From Stomoxys calcitrans (lineage: Eukaryota > Arthropoda > Insecta > Diptera > Muscidae), in contig NC_081553.1 of NCBI RefSeq assembly GCF_963082655.1, positions 20,473,909 to 20,537,908 of the forward strand: a stretch of 64,000 nt of DNA, written 5' to 3'. Below the pieces are notes generated by a model. The model searched no databases and was not told the DNA's origin. It saw only the letters and a list, made by a program, of their open reading frames with translations. Position numbers and translations under genes: made by a program. The first letter of the stretch is position 1; every line of letters begins with the position of its first letter. Positions 36,600 through 51,874 of this stretch are shown here, piece by piece.

Positions 36600-36921
36600 A
36601 ACATTACAAATGCAAATTTGCTCATGAACATTTCATTACGGAATAGGAAAAGCTTCTGCCAATTTAAGTTTAAACACAATGATAAGGGACTTCCTTTTTC
36701 TAACCAAGTTCAAACGGAGTGCCGCAGTGCATCACCTTGTTGGGAAAATATTTTTAGAAATGGCATAGTACCTCACAAATGTCACCAGCATTAGTAGGAA
36801 TAATTATCGCTAAAAAATGTTTCTGTTGATTTTGCTAGGCGTTCAACATCATAGGAGGACATGCTAACCAATGCGCTATGATTGACTCTTAACATGCTAA
36901 CCAATGCGCTATGATTGACTC
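36600..36921 (-). mobile_element. tRNA-derived SINE, copy 4 (degraded)
   Basis: A second, diverged copy in the same orientation abuts copy 3, so they form a tail-to-head tandem. Its head segment AACATGCTAACCAATGCGCT is duplicated in tandem (about 36858-36888 and 36891-36921). Confidence 0.8.
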
Positions 36922-37082
36922 CCATATTGCAAAAATTCAAATAATCTTGTTAAGCCCTTCAGTATCGTAAAAGGACTTTTCAATTATATTCATTATAGTG
37001 AACGGTATTGAAAGATCTGCATTGGTCTTCTTTAGTTACTTCATTTTTGTTTCTTCTGTTGCTCTTAAAAGATCCAATTAAG

Positions 37083-38088
37083 ATTTTCACAAAGGAGGTG
37101 CATACTTTAAGGCGCATAAGTCATAATATTTTAATAAAATATTATTTAAATCAATTTTTCAATAAAAATATTTGACTGGAAAATATTTATCATAATTTTT
37201 TAAAAATTCAGATGCCTTTTTTATAACATATGAAAAATATTGCTGAAAAATCAACTCCTAAAAGTATGCAATATTTGAAGTTCAAGTTAACTCATGTATT
37301 ATAGTTCCTTTATTTGACCTCATCCCAGCCAATTTAGCAATTCAGATGTGTTTTCGTTGCATACTTAACATTAAAAATTGTTTTGCAGTATAATACAGAC
37401 AAATTTATTAAAATTAATTACGGTAAACTAAAATAAATTAGAATTTTCACAAAGGAGGTGCATACTTTAAGGCGAAATTAAATCACAATGTTATGAAATA
37501 ATTTTATTAAAATCAATTAACCTTGACTGGAAAATATTTATCATACTTTTTTAAAATACAAATGCCATTTGTATTACATATCACAAATATTGCCGATAAT
37601 TCAACTCTTAAAAGTATGCAATATTTGAAGGTCAAGTTGACTTATGTATTCTACTTAATTTTTTTTGGCCTCATCCCAGCCAATATAGCAATTCAGATGT
37701 GTTTTCGTTGCAAACTTAACATTAAAAATTGTTTTGCAGTATAATACAGTCAAGTCTATTAAAATTAATTGCGGTAGATTTAAATAAATTAAGATTTTCA
37801 CAAAGGAGGTGAATACTTCAAGGCGCATAGAATCATAATGTTATGATAAAATATTATAAAAATCTATTTTTAAAAATAAAATCTTGACTGCAAATTATGT
37901 ATCATAAATTTTTTAAAATTCAGATGCCATTTTTATTACATATGAAAAATATTGCTGATATTTCAACTCCTAAAAGTATGCAATATTTGAATTCATATAT
38001 GCTAGTTCCTTTAATTGCCCTCATCCCAGCCAATATAGCAATTCAGATTTGTTTCCGTTGCAAACTTGACATAAACAAGTAAAAGCGT
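37083..38088. repeat. ~355-bp tandem repeat, three copies
   Basis: ATTTTCACAAAGGAGGTG recurs at 37083, 37443 and 37794 (periods 360 and 351 bp). Each unit ends with CCTAAAAGTATGCAATATTTGAA-like sequence (split as CCTAAAAGTATG then CAATATTTGAA), then CCTCATCCCAGCCAAT and CAGATGTGTTTTCGTTGC. No coding capacity is apparent. The last unit is cut by a family A insertion at about 38089. Confidence 0.9.
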
Positions 38089-38858
38089 GCTAAGTTCGGC
38101 CGGGCCGAATCATGAGATCCCACCGCCATGGATTTTGCAAAAAATTTATACAAAATAAAATTTAGTCGAAGGGCATAATCTTATTCTACATACAAAACTT
38201 CTGTCAAACCAACAAACATTTAAGGTTCTAGGAACCGAACAAAGATGATCGAGATAATGCTTTGGACCGTATTAGGCTGAGTTTGTTGGAAGTCATAATA
38301 AACACTACATACTCAATTTCAGCCAAATCGGACAAAAATTGCGGCTTGTAAGGACTCAATAAGTCAAATCGGGAGATCGGTTTATAAGGGAGTTTTATCA
38401 GGTTATGGACCGATTTGGACCATACTTAACACAATTCTTGGAAGTCATAACGGAACACCTGCAAAATGTCAGCCAAATCGGACATAAATTTCGGCTTGTA
38501 AGGGCTGAAGAAGTCAAATCTGGAGATCGATCTATAAGAGAGCTATATCATTTGAACCATACTTGACACAATTGTTGGAAGTCATAACAGAACACCACGT
38601 GCAAAATTTCAGCCAAATCTAACAAAAATTGCGGCTTTTAACGACTCAAGAAGTCAAATCTATACAAAATTTCAAGCTGCTGGCTTTACGAGTTCGACCA
38701 CTATCGTGATTTCGACAGACGGACGGACGGACATGGCTAGATCGTCTCCGAACGTAGAGACGATCAACAATATGTAAACTTTAAGGGATCTTAGACGAAT
38801 ATTTCGAGGTGTTACAAAGGGAATGACTAGATTAGTATACCCCCATCCTATGGTGCAT
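38089..38858 (+). mobile_element. family A element
   Basis: The left end AAAGCGTGCTAAGTTCGGCC plus GGGCCGAATC, about three satellite units, GACGGACGGACGGACATGGC, and the right end CCCCCATCCTATGGTGC define a short complete copy. It is inserted in the tandem array that surrounds it. Confidence 0.85.
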
Positions 38859-40080
38859 ATGCAGCATAATACAGTTAAAGTTAAGAAACATTTTCCTGAA
38901 AATTTAGAAGGCTAAATATTCTCTTAACTACGCAATACTTAAAGAGCTTTTAAATCCCCTAAAAGTATGCTATATGTTTGCACATTACCTATTTTAACTA
39001 TGAAGTTGTATCTTTTTCTCAAGACTTGTTTAGGAGAAACTAGTAAAGAGGTGCTAAGTTTGAACGGGCCAAATTCCACCTAAGTTCGACCAGTCCGAAA
39101 CCCACCACCATGGGTTCTGCCAAAATTTACAAAAATTTAACATAATTGTAAGTCAAAATTTTACTTTACGTACCACATTTCTGCCAAATCAGGCAAAAGA
39201 TTTTTGTGAAAAATATAAAAACTCTAAATATTTTGGAATGAACTCAAAACATTGCCGAATATCAGTCGTTGCTGAATATTTCTTCTAATATATGGAAGAC
39301 AGACTTAAATGAGTATATTTTCGAAAACAAATATTTCTTACAATCCTAAAAGTATGCAACATTAGACATTAATGTCTACAACAATTCTTCTAATAAAAAT
39401 TCTTTAATTCATACTAATTTTTTCGAAGAGATCTGCCAAAAATTGACAAAAACTGAACATAATTGTAAGTCAAAATTCTACTTTACGTACCACATTTGTG
39501 CCAAACCTGGCAAAAGTTTTTTTTTTTTTTTTAAATATGAAAAAATCTTTACATATTTTGGAATAATGAACTCAAAAAATTGCTTAATTTCAGTCGTTGC
39601 TGTATATTTTTTTGCAATATATGGAAGCCAGACTTAAATAAGAATATTTCCGAAAACAAATATTTCTTACAGTCCTAAAAGTATGCAATTTAATAATGTC
39701 TGCAACAATTCTTCTTATAAAAGTTCTTTAATTCATAGTAAATTTTTCTTGTTTTTTTATCTTTAACATCTAGGACACAAGATTAGAGCAATTTTTCTGA
39801 AAAATAAAAATTTTTCTAAACCCCTAGAGGTATGCAATAATGTTGGTGCTTTATAGAAAAATTAAACTACCATGGCATCAAACGTATATGTCTGCAACAA
39901 GTCTTCTCATAAAATTTCTTTAATTCATAATAAATGTGTCTTGTTTTTTCTGTCTTTAATATCTAGGACACAAGATTAGAAAAAATTTTCATAAAAGTAA
40001 AAAATTTTCTAAATCCCTAGAGGTATGCTATAATTTTGGTACTTTATAGAAAAATTAAACTACCATGGCATCAACCGTAT
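38859..40080. repeat. degenerate AGTATGCAA-core tandem repeats
   Basis: CCTAAAAGTATGCAA-type cores recur near 38958, 39346 and 39675, and CCTAGAGGTATGC near 39822 and 40016. A 319-bp direct duplication is visible (AATTGTAAGTCAAAATT near 39143 and 39462). A ~190-bp one (CTACCATGGCATCAA near 39868 and 40061) follows. A family A fragment at about 39046-39120 is embedded in it. Confidence 0.75.
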
Positions 40081-40325
40081 CGAGCAAATTAGAAAACCTG
40101 TTCTGCGGTAATAAGCCTCAAACTTTTCGAAGGCTATTAGTAATGCAAACCTTCTCTACCAAGTTTTGTTCACTGGCGTCAAGCCAATTGGACTGGTGGA
40201 GATGGGATGTATGTGGGAGATAAAAAGGAGATAAGATAATAAAAGGAGAAAAGAGAATATGGGTATCGAGATGGGATGTATGTGGGACAACTTTTCTTTC
40301 ACTTTACGCTTTACACCAACACCGG

Positions 40326-40643
40326 AGGTCGCCGCAGCGCAGAGGTTAGCATATCCGCCTATGACGCTGAACGCATGGGTTTGAATCCCGGCGAAATCCG
40401 GCGAAAACAAAAATTTCAAAGGTGGTTTTCCCCTCCCAATGATGGCAACATTTGTGAGGTACTATGCCATATAAAACTTCTCTCCAAAGAGGTGTCGCAC
40501 TGCGGCCCAGCGTTCGGACTCGACTATAAAAGGGAGGCCCCTTATCATTGAGCTTAAAACTTGAATCGGACTGCACTCATTGATAGGTGAGAAGATTGGC
40601 CCTGTTTCTTAGTGGAATGTTTAGAGGGAAAAATTTGCAATTT
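40326..40643 (+). mobile_element. tRNA-derived SINE, copy 5
   Basis: Head GCCGCAGCGCAGAGGTTAGC, B box ATGGGTTTGAATCCCGG, and the standard body with CTCTCCAAAGAGGTGTCGC. It ends at AAATTTGCAATTTTTTT. Confidence 0.9.
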
Positions 40644-42605
40644 TTTTACGCTTTACACACGTTTGCTTCTATGGTCCCATTTCATTAAAATTAACTTTAA
40701 AATTAAAGATTTTTTTTTTTTTTGAATAACAAAACATACTGAAATTAATTGGGTATATCTTTTTTTCAACCTCCTACCACATAGTATTCCAATTTTTTTT
40801 TTAGTAATCCCTGGTATTTTATAACATTTTTCTTTTGTTTTAATTCTTGTCACTTCAATTCGTGCTGAAAATGCAGAGACAAAATAAAAAACAACGAATC
40901 AACTTCATCATCATCATTATTATTGTCATGTTGGTGGCGTGTTTCGATGTTCTTGTGTTTTTTTTTTTTTTTTGTTCTTTCGGTTTGATGGTGGTTTCCA
41001 AAGAATTTAAAGACTTTTGTTGGCGTTGGTTACTTTTCGTGTGGAGTGTTTTTCAAAACCCCTACCCTAAGCAGTCAAAGCCTTCATACAATGTTTTGTG
41101 GGCTGTTTATATGGTGGCATCTTGTTAACAATGCCAAAAGACAAAATGCTCTGCAAAAACTTTATAAAGCGACACAGCTTAAAAGAAAACAAAATAAAGT
41201 CTTGCTTAATTTAAAAATAAACACACAACAAACAACTTCAAGAAATGGTAATGAAATGAAATTGATAATAAAATATTTAAGGGCCTCAGAAACACACACT
41301 ACAGCCTTTAATTATAAATTCATTTCAAATAATCAGCCAACAAACCTCCTTTTCAACACCATACAAGCTATTAAAGTGGAGGGGTGGTGTCATTTAAGTG
41401 CGTGTGGAAGTTTTTTACGTTTTTTTGGATATTTTTTTTTTATTAATAAAAAAATAAATAATGTCACTGTTGTTTTATTGCCAAAGACCATCAACACATG
41501 GTAAAAACCTCAAAAATCTCTTAACCAGCCAAATACATAAAAAAACCAAAAACATAATTCTAAAACTTTGTTAGCAAGGGGGAAGGGGGCCAGCGGAGTC
41601 CATAAGTCCTGCTGACATACCTGCTTTAATTTACGACGAACTCATAACACGCATTCTCGCTCCTTGTTAATTTTGTTGAAAGCTTTACAGCAGACGGACA
41701 ACAAAATTAAAAACCAAAAGAAATTGTCCATCTGGGGGGGTTCATCCACCACCACCACACATGTGTGTGTTGCCATAAGACTCATATACAAATTATTGCA
41801 AACCTATAAAAAAATAACATAAGCCAAAATAAAAAAAATATAAAATCTACAACAAGAATTGTTACAAAAACAAAGGCCAACAATAGCCAACACAACAGAA
41901 AGCCCAACAACTAAAAACAAAAAAAAAAACACATAAAAAAGAAATTAAATATAAGTGGACTCTCAGGATTGCCAAATACAATATTTGTTTGGATGTGTAT
42001 GTTGTCATGTATATCTCATGTTTGTTTGCTAGTTATAGTGGTTACTTTCAGTACTTTTTTTTTGTTTTTGTTGTTGTTTCTGCTTTTACGAGCCAACTCA
42101 TAAAACAAAAGAAGAACGCACTGCATACACCAAATGAAATTATAGTTGGACACCACTGTTTAATGGTCATTAGTCAGCAAAGTACATGACTATGTGTGTA
42201 GCCACCTCTCCTTCCTGCCAATAACAACGTAAATATAAAACCTCTTCATCCCACTCAAATATGAAAACCAACAACAAAAAAAAAACGTTACAAGTGTCTC
42301 TCTTTCTCACCATGTGGTTAACGCGTTTTCTATTCCTATACACACTATCACCACCACCCGCCTTTTAGGTCCAAAGCATTGACCGCAATTATAGCACACC
42401 CTATTTAAGTTACATGGCTGGTTGAGTTTACACCAAGAGAAAGGAAAAGCTATGAACAAAAATAAAAAAAAAAATATTGAAGCAAAAAAATTTTTAATTT
42501 TAGTAAAACATTTCATTTTTTTTAGTACAAATTTCATAGATTTTAGTAAAAATTTTATAATTTTAGTAAAAAATTATTAGATTTAGTATATAATTATTTT
42601 ATTTA
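40644..42605. other. grn intron, single-copy A+T-rich DNA
   Basis: No supported exon. The open frame at 41046-41504 is A/N/K-rich, has no domain and no splice signals with matching phase. A short CAC/GTG run lies near 41750. Confidence 0.45.
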
Positions 42606-42613
42606 AGAAAAAA

Positions 42614-42912
42614 ATTGCAAATGCAAATTTTGCCCATGAACAATCCACTAAGGAACAGGGGCAAATTTCTCACATATCAATTAGTGGAGTCCAATTCAAT
42701 TTTTGAACTATGATAAGGAACCTCCTTTTTTACAGCCGAGGGTGAACGGCGTGCTGCAGTGCGACACCTCTTTGGAGAGAAGTTTTACATGGCATAGTAC
42801 TTCACAAATGTTGCCAGTAGGAGGGGAAAAACACCGCTGAAATTTTTTTTAATGGTCTCGCCTGGATTCGATCCCATGCGGACATGCCAACCTATGGACA
42901 TGCTACCTAAAA
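42614..42912 (-). mobile_element. tRNA-derived SINE, copy 6
   Basis: Reverse-orientation body (CACCTCTTTGGAGAGAAGTT) and head (GGTCTCGCCTGGATTCGATC). The head is partly scrambled near 42885-42912. Confidence 0.85.
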
Positions 42913-42942
42913 TAAGTTTTGTACTGATATTAATTGTGTAAA

Positions 42943-43262
42943 ACTGCAAATTTGACCATAAAAATTCTCATAAAGAACAGCGGCGATACTTCTCTCATAT
43001 CAATGAGTGCTGTCCAATAAGATTTTAAGCTCGAAATAGAAAGGAGGTCCCTGCCTCCATTCTTTTGCCGTGTTCGAAGGGCTTGTCGCAAAGCGACACC
43101 ACTTATAAGAGAAGTTTATTCAACTAATTACCTAAGATAAATACGTCGGAAGTATAGCCAGCACTAAGAGGGGATAACCACCGCTAAACATTATTTCTGA
43201 TGTTCTCTCCGGGATTTGAACTCAGTCGTTGAGCGGCAGCCTCTGCGCTACCATGGTCACTC
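42943..43262 (-). mobile_element. tRNA-derived SINE, copy 7 (diverged)
   Basis: Reverse-orientation copy with a strongly diverged body, a head complement at GCCTCTGCGCTACCATGG (to ~43257) and a B-box remnant GGGATTTGAACTCAGTCG. Confidence 0.75.
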
Positions 43263-43289
43263 AAACAATCTTAATTTGGTACTAAAGAT

Positions 43290-45660
43290 AATTGTATACC
43301 AGGGCTAATTTTGTGGTAAAGTTAAATTTGTACTAAAATTATATTATGCTTAAATTAATTTGGTACTAAAATTAATTATTGTACTAAAATTATTATTGTA
43401 CTAAAACTAATTTTGTACTAAAATTTATTTTGTACTAACCAAAAGCTAATATGATATAAAATTAATTTTGTACTAAAATTTAAAGTCAGGCTTTCAGTGT
43501 CATAGGCGAACATGCTAACCTCTGTGCTACGATAGCCTACTAAAAAAAACCTAATTTTGTACTAAAATTCATTTTGTACCTTAAAAGTAATTTTGTATTA
43601 AAATTTATTTTGTACTAAATTTAATTTTGTTTTTAAATTAAATTTGTACTAAAACAATTTTCGTACTAAAATCAAAGGCTAATATGATATAAAATTAATT
43701 TTGTACTAAAATTTAAAGCCAGACTTTCAGTGTCTTAGGCGAACATGCTAACTTCTGTGCTACGGTGGCCTCCTAAAAAACTTAATTTTGTACTAAAATT
43801 CATTTAGTGCTTTAAAATTAATTTTGTACTAAAATTTACTTTGTACTGAAAATACTTTTATACTAAAATTTATTTTGCACTTAAATTTATTTTGTACTAA
43901 ATTATATTTTGTACTAAAATTTATTTTGCTCTAAAATTTATTTTGTACTAAAAATGCATAATGTTTGTACTAAAATTAATTTTGTTTTAAAATTACTTTT
44001 GTACTTAAATCAAAGGCTAATATGATATAAAATTAATTTTGTACTAAAATTTAAAGCCAGGCTTTCAGTGTCTTAGGCGAAAATGCTAACTTCTGTGCTA
44101 CGATGGCTTCCTAAAAAACTTAATTTTGTACTAAAATTCTATTTGTACTTTAAAACCAATTTTGCACTAAAATTTATTGTGTACCAAAATTTATTGTGTA
44201 CTAAAATTTATTTTCTGCTAAAATTTATTTTGCACTAAAATTTATTTTGTACTAAAATTTATTTTGTGCTAAAATTTATTTAGTACTAAAAATAAATTTT
44301 GTACAGAAATTAGTCTTGCACCAACGATAATTTTGTACAAAATTAGTTTCAAAGAACAAAATTACGTTGTTAGGGGTCCACCTCAGCGCAGAGGTTACGA
44401 TATCCGCCCATGACTCCGAAAGCCTGGGTTTAAAAATTATTTTTGCACTAAAATTATTTTTGTACTAAAATTATTTTTGTCCTAAAATTATTTTTGTACT
44501 AAAATAATTTTTGTACTAAAATTATTTTTGTACTAAAATTATTTTTGTACTAAAATTATTTTTGTACTAAAATTAATTTTGTGCTAAAATTCATTTTGTA
44601 CTAGAACTCATTTTGATCTAAATGTAATTTTGTTCCAAAATTAGCTTTTTTGCTAAAAAAAATGAATTAATCAATTCATTATTTTGCACTAAAATTATTT
44701 TTGTACTAAAATAATGTTTGTACTAAAATTAATTTTGTACTAAAACTATTTTTGTACTAAAATAATTTTTGTACTAGTACTCATTTGGATCTAAATGTAA
44801 TTTTGTACTAAAATTAGCTTTATTGTAAAATTAATAGTACAAAACTAACGAATTGATTAATTAATTAATTTTGTACTAAAATTATTTTTGTACTAAAATT
44901 ATCTCATTTTGAATAAAATATGATTTTTTACAAAAATTAATTTATTAATTTTATTTAATTAATTTTGTACTAAAATTACTTATGTACTAAAATTGTTTTT
45001 GTACTAAAATTGTTTTTGTACTAAAATTAATTTTGTACTAAAATTATTTTTGTACTAAAATTAATTTTGTACTAAAATTATTTTTGTACTAAAATTAATT
45101 TTGTACTAAAATTATTTTTGTACTAAAATTAATTTTGTGCTAAAACTAATTTTGTACTAAAATTATTTTTGCACTATAATTATTTTTATACCAAAATTAG
45201 TTTTGTACTAAAATTATTTTTGTACTCGAACTCATTTTGAACTAAATATAATTTTGTACTAAAATAAGCTTTATGCTAAAATTAATTGTGTACTAAAACT
45301 AGTTTTGTACTTAAATTAAGTTTTTTATTAAAGTAACGTTGTTCTAAAATAATTGTGAACTGTAATAAATTTCGTATTAAATTAATATTGCGAAACAAAT
45401 TTTTTGTACTAAAATTATATTGAAATTAATTATAATGAAAATAATTTTTTTAATTACGCCAATTTTGTCTTGATATCAATTTTGTTTTAAATAATTTTTC
45501 CTAACATTAATTTTGTACTAAAACTAGCTTTGAACTAGAACTTATGGTGCACTAAAATTAGTTTTGAACTAAAATAAAAAAACAAATGTTTATACTAAAA
45601 ATAATACTGTACTAAAAATAGTTTTGTACTCAAAATTATTTTGTACTAAAATTAGTTTGA
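43290..45660. repeat. 2.4-kb minisatellite, 16-bp unit TTTTGTACTAAAATTA
   Basis: Well over one hundred degenerate copies of a 16-bp unit (TTTTGTACTAAAATTA and variants) run in one orientation. The most regular part is about 44450-45240. SINE head fragments are embedded at 43484-43536, 43718-43772 and 44053-44112 (minus) and near 44366-44430 (plus). The three minus fragments share flanks (AAAGGCTAATATGATAT on one side for two of them, a similar sequence for the third), so one SINE fragment was amplified with the array. Confidence 0.93.
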
Positions 45661-45665
45661 TGGCA

Positions 45666-46730
45666 TATTTGAAGCTAATATTGTTTTCCATTTCTTTAAA
45701 AAAAAAATTTTAAATATTTTTAGAAAAAATATTCCTTTTTTTATTTAACTCATTTTTTGTGCATAGCAATTTTATTGCCCTCGCACATCGCAGCGATTTT
45801 CTCTAAGTGTACTTTCCGTCCATTTTCAATTAATTCATTTATTTTTCCTCCAAATCCCAAAAGAAAGTTGTTGCCCAAAGAAAAACAAATTATCAAAATG
45901 CATATAAAAGTAATAATTATACATTTTTTGTTGTTGCTGCTGCCTAAATATTTAATAACTACATTATAAACGCTAAAGGCCAGCAGGACGGACGGGTAGC
46001 ATTTAAAATTTTTGATCATGGCCCAAAAGTTAACGTTGCGTAAAAATGCATGCAAAGGAAAAATTGAAAAATACACAACAACAACACACACACAAACCTC
46101 AAATGACATTACCTCAATTCTCCTTTGTATCTTCACTAATTTCCATTTCCCCCATGATCATATTCACCTACCCCACTCATCATTTATATCATATTAGCCT
46201 TTGGCTTAGAGTCCAGAATTTCTAGTCGAAGCGAATAATTTGCTTTAAAAATTAAAAAAAAAAAATAACAAAAAAAAACCAAATTTTTTTTTGTTTTTGG
46301 CCTACTACTTGGAGCAAATAGAGAGACAGACGGACATTAAACATCATGTAATTGCAGAGTTATTAACATGACTTGACGTTACTTGGCCTAAGATTGAAAG
46401 GCCGACACACAAACTGGAAAGATGGACAGACAAAACCGGAGTGTTTATCATTTACGCTTCCCTGAAGATTTTAACCTTCTAATTTAAGCTATCAAAACAA
46501 TACAGCGTACTGGCCAATTTACGGCCCAAGGGGGTCATAATAGATGTTTGAATTATAAATGCAGGAGGTTCAAGGTTAAATTTTCTTCTAGAAGTAATAT
46601 TGCAGTAAATAAAGTAAATTAAAATAAAAAAAAGTAAAAAAAAAATTAAAAAAAATTGCATAATGTACAATAAAATCGAATTTAATGATAAACAATAAAA
46701 TAAATTAAAATTAATAAAATGTAACAATTA
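45666..46730. other. grn intron, single-copy A+T-rich DNA
   Basis: No exon or element is recognised. Paired open frames on both strands at 45.75-46.14 kb have no domain. Confidence 0.4.
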
Positions 46731-47513
46731 AAAGCGTGCTAAGTTCGGCCGGGCCGAATCTTATATACCCTCCACAATGGATCGCATTTGTTGAGTTCTT
46801 TCATCGGCATCTCTTCTAAGGCAAAAAATGATAAAAGAAAAGATTTGCTCTGCTATTAGAGCGATATCAAGATATGTTCCGGTTCGGACCACAATTAAAT
46901 TATATGTTGGAGACCTGTGTAAAATGTCATCCAATTCGAATAAGAATTGCGCCCTTTGGGGACTCAAGAAGTAAAATAGAGAGATCGATTTATATGGGAG
47001 CTGTATGAGGCTATGGACCGATTCAGACCATAATAAACTCGTATGTTGATGGTCATGAGAGGATCCGTTGTACAAAATGTCATTCAAATCGGATAAAAAT
47101 TGCGCCCTCTAGAGGCTCTAGAAGTCAAGTCGCCAGATCGGTTTATATGACAGCTATATCAGGTTATTAACCGATTTGAATCAGACAGTTGTTGGATATC
47201 ATAACAAAAACGTTGTGCAAAATTTCATGCAAATCGGAAAAGAATTGCACCCTCTAGAGGCTCAAGAAGTCAAGACCCAAGATCGGTTTATATGGCAGCT
47301 ATATCAAAACATGGACCAATATGGCCAATTTACAATCCCAACCGACCTTCACCAGCTTGCTTTCGACAGACAGACGGACGGATGGACGGACATGGCTAGA
47401 TCGACATAAAATATCACAACGATCAAGAATATATATACTTTATGGGGTATCAGACGAATATTTCGAGTAGTTGTAAACAGAATGACCCCCAACCTATGGT
47501 GGAGGGTATAAAA
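46731..47513 (+). mobile_element. family A element
   Basis: Left end AAAGCGTGCTAAGTTCGGCC plus GGGCCGAATC, then CTTATATACCCTCCACAATG. About four satellite units, GACAGACGGACGGATGGACG, and the right end CCCAACCTATGGTGGAGGG. A family B element begins directly at its right boundary. Confidence 0.87.
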
Positions 47514-48460
47514 ATCAATTTGTGTTTGTTTGTAGGTTTGTTTGTGTGTTCCTTATAGACTCAGAAACAGCTGAACCGATTTCTGAAATTTTAACATATG
47601 GTGCATAATGATCCCGTGTTGAAAATAGGGTACTACATTTTTTGATATCTGAAGGGGGGGGGCGGACCCTCCCCCTTACCCTAATTTTCAGAAAAGCCAC
47701 ATTTCGGAGATGTGTGGTGCGATTTAAGCGAAATTTTGTGTGATCTCATATAGTACCCTTAAAAATAAAAATTTTGGTATCCCAATTTCGGATGAGGTAC
47801 CTAAGGGGGGTGCCCCACCCTAAAACCTACCAATCATATATTTACACCAATCACGACAATATGGGACTCAAATGAAAGGTATTTAGGATAAGAAAACGTA
47901 TCTGATATCCAATTGTCGGACCAAGTGTTAGGGGGACTACCCCAACCCCCAAAGCACCCCTAAATCGGGCATGTTTACCGACCATGTAGGGCTTAAATGA
48001 AAGGTATTGGTAGGTAGAGCACTAATTTGATACCCACTTTCGGGACCAATTTTCCTTTCCCAAAATACCCCACAAACAGCAATTTTTAACTGACCATCGC
48101 AATATAGGGCTCAAATGAAAGGTATTTGGGAGTAGAATACGAATTTGATATTCAAATGTAGGACCATATATTTAGGCCATCACCCCTTCCCCTAAACACG
48201 GGACCAATTTTCTGGGGGTCGACCCCTTTCCCAAAATACCCCACAAACAGCAATTTTTTTACTGGCCATCGCAATATGGAGCTCAAATGAAAGGTATTTA
48301 GGAGTAGAATACGAATTTGATATTCAATTGTAGGACCATGTATATAATTAGGGCATCACCCCTTCCCCTCAACACTCCCCAAAGGTTGAAAATGTGAAAA
48401 TCGACCATGCCACAATGGAAGGTATTTGAGATTAGAAAACGGATGTCATTTACTTTAAGA
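47514..48460 (+). mobile_element. family B dispersed repeat
   Basis: It starts with a TTTG/TTTGT-rich stretch (GTTTGTTTGTAGGTTTGTTT). Degenerate ~115-170-bp modules follow, each with CAAATGAAAGGTATTT (near 47870, 47987, 48107 and 48283), a GGACCA segment and a C-rich CCCCTTCCCC-type segment. A reverse copy lies at 55955-56985. There is no coding capacity. Its class is not recognised. Confidence 0.75.
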
Positions 48461-48546
48461 AAAATATATTTTAATTATTTATGGTAAGCCTTAATGCCCT
48501 TAAATCTAAGAATTCTTCTTTATTGCTATTGTTGTTGCTCTGATGA

Positions 48547-50945
<2,399 letters not shown>

Positions 50946-51191
50946 ATGAAGGCTATGTCAAAGGGGCAATATGTTGAGGAATTTTTGAAGGATATCTATG
51001 ATACACTTGAAGAACACCAAAAAAGGATAATAAGAAGTTGTTCATGGTTTGGAACCTTGTTTCGATGCCCTTTTTGCGGAGCCAACAATGTCGAATCACA
51101 TATCTGGTTTAGTAAATTGCTCTCAAACACTCCAAGTACTCGCTTATTTTTGGAACATTTAAAACCCGGAATTTCACCTGGATTAAAATAG
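50946..51191 (+). other. open frame with CPFC motif, doubtful
   Basis: The open frame of 81 codons begins with a hydrophilic, Glu/Lys-rich segment and contains FRCPFCG. Its 3' half (from about 51095) is the first unit of the GA-rich tandem array, so that half cannot be an ordinary conserved protein. Only the first ~50 codons have plausible codon composition. It could be an exonised or pseudogene fragment. The protein is not recognised. Confidence 0.2.
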
Positions 51192-51841
51192 AGGGAGAGA
51201 TAAAAAGAGAGGAAGGGAGAGATAATAAGAGAGGAAGAGAGAGAAAATGGGCTTCAGAGAGAGTTAGAAATGTGCACCATCCAATATCTGGTTTAGTAAA
51301 TTGCTATCAAACACTCCAAGTACTCGCTCGGTTTTGGCCCACATAATAGCAGGAATTTCAACTGGATTTTGCAGTTTGTAGAGGGAAAGATAAAGAAAGA
51401 AAAAAAGAGGGAGAAATTGGACCTCAGAGAGGGAGAGAGAGATAGAAATGTGCACCATCCAATATCTGGTTTAAAAAATTTCTCTAAAACATTACAATTA
51501 CTCGCTCGGTTTTTGGCCCATATAACAGCAGAAATTTCAACTGGATTTTGCAGTTTGTGACTCGCTAAAATAGAGGGAGAGATAAGAAGGGGGAAGAGAA
51601 AGGAAAAGGGATATAGAGAAGGAGGATACAGAGAGAGAAAATGAACTTCACAGTGGTAGAAATGTGCATCATCAAATATCTGGTTTAATAAATGTCTCTC
51701 AAATACTCCAAGTTCTCGCCCGGTTTTGGCCCATATAACAGCAGGAATTTCTACAGGGCTGAGCAGTGTGAGCTTCGTTTAAATAGAGGGAATGACAGGA
51801 AAAAAGGGAGTGAAAGAGTAAACGAAATATAGAAAGGGGGT

Positions 51842-51874
<33 letters not shown>

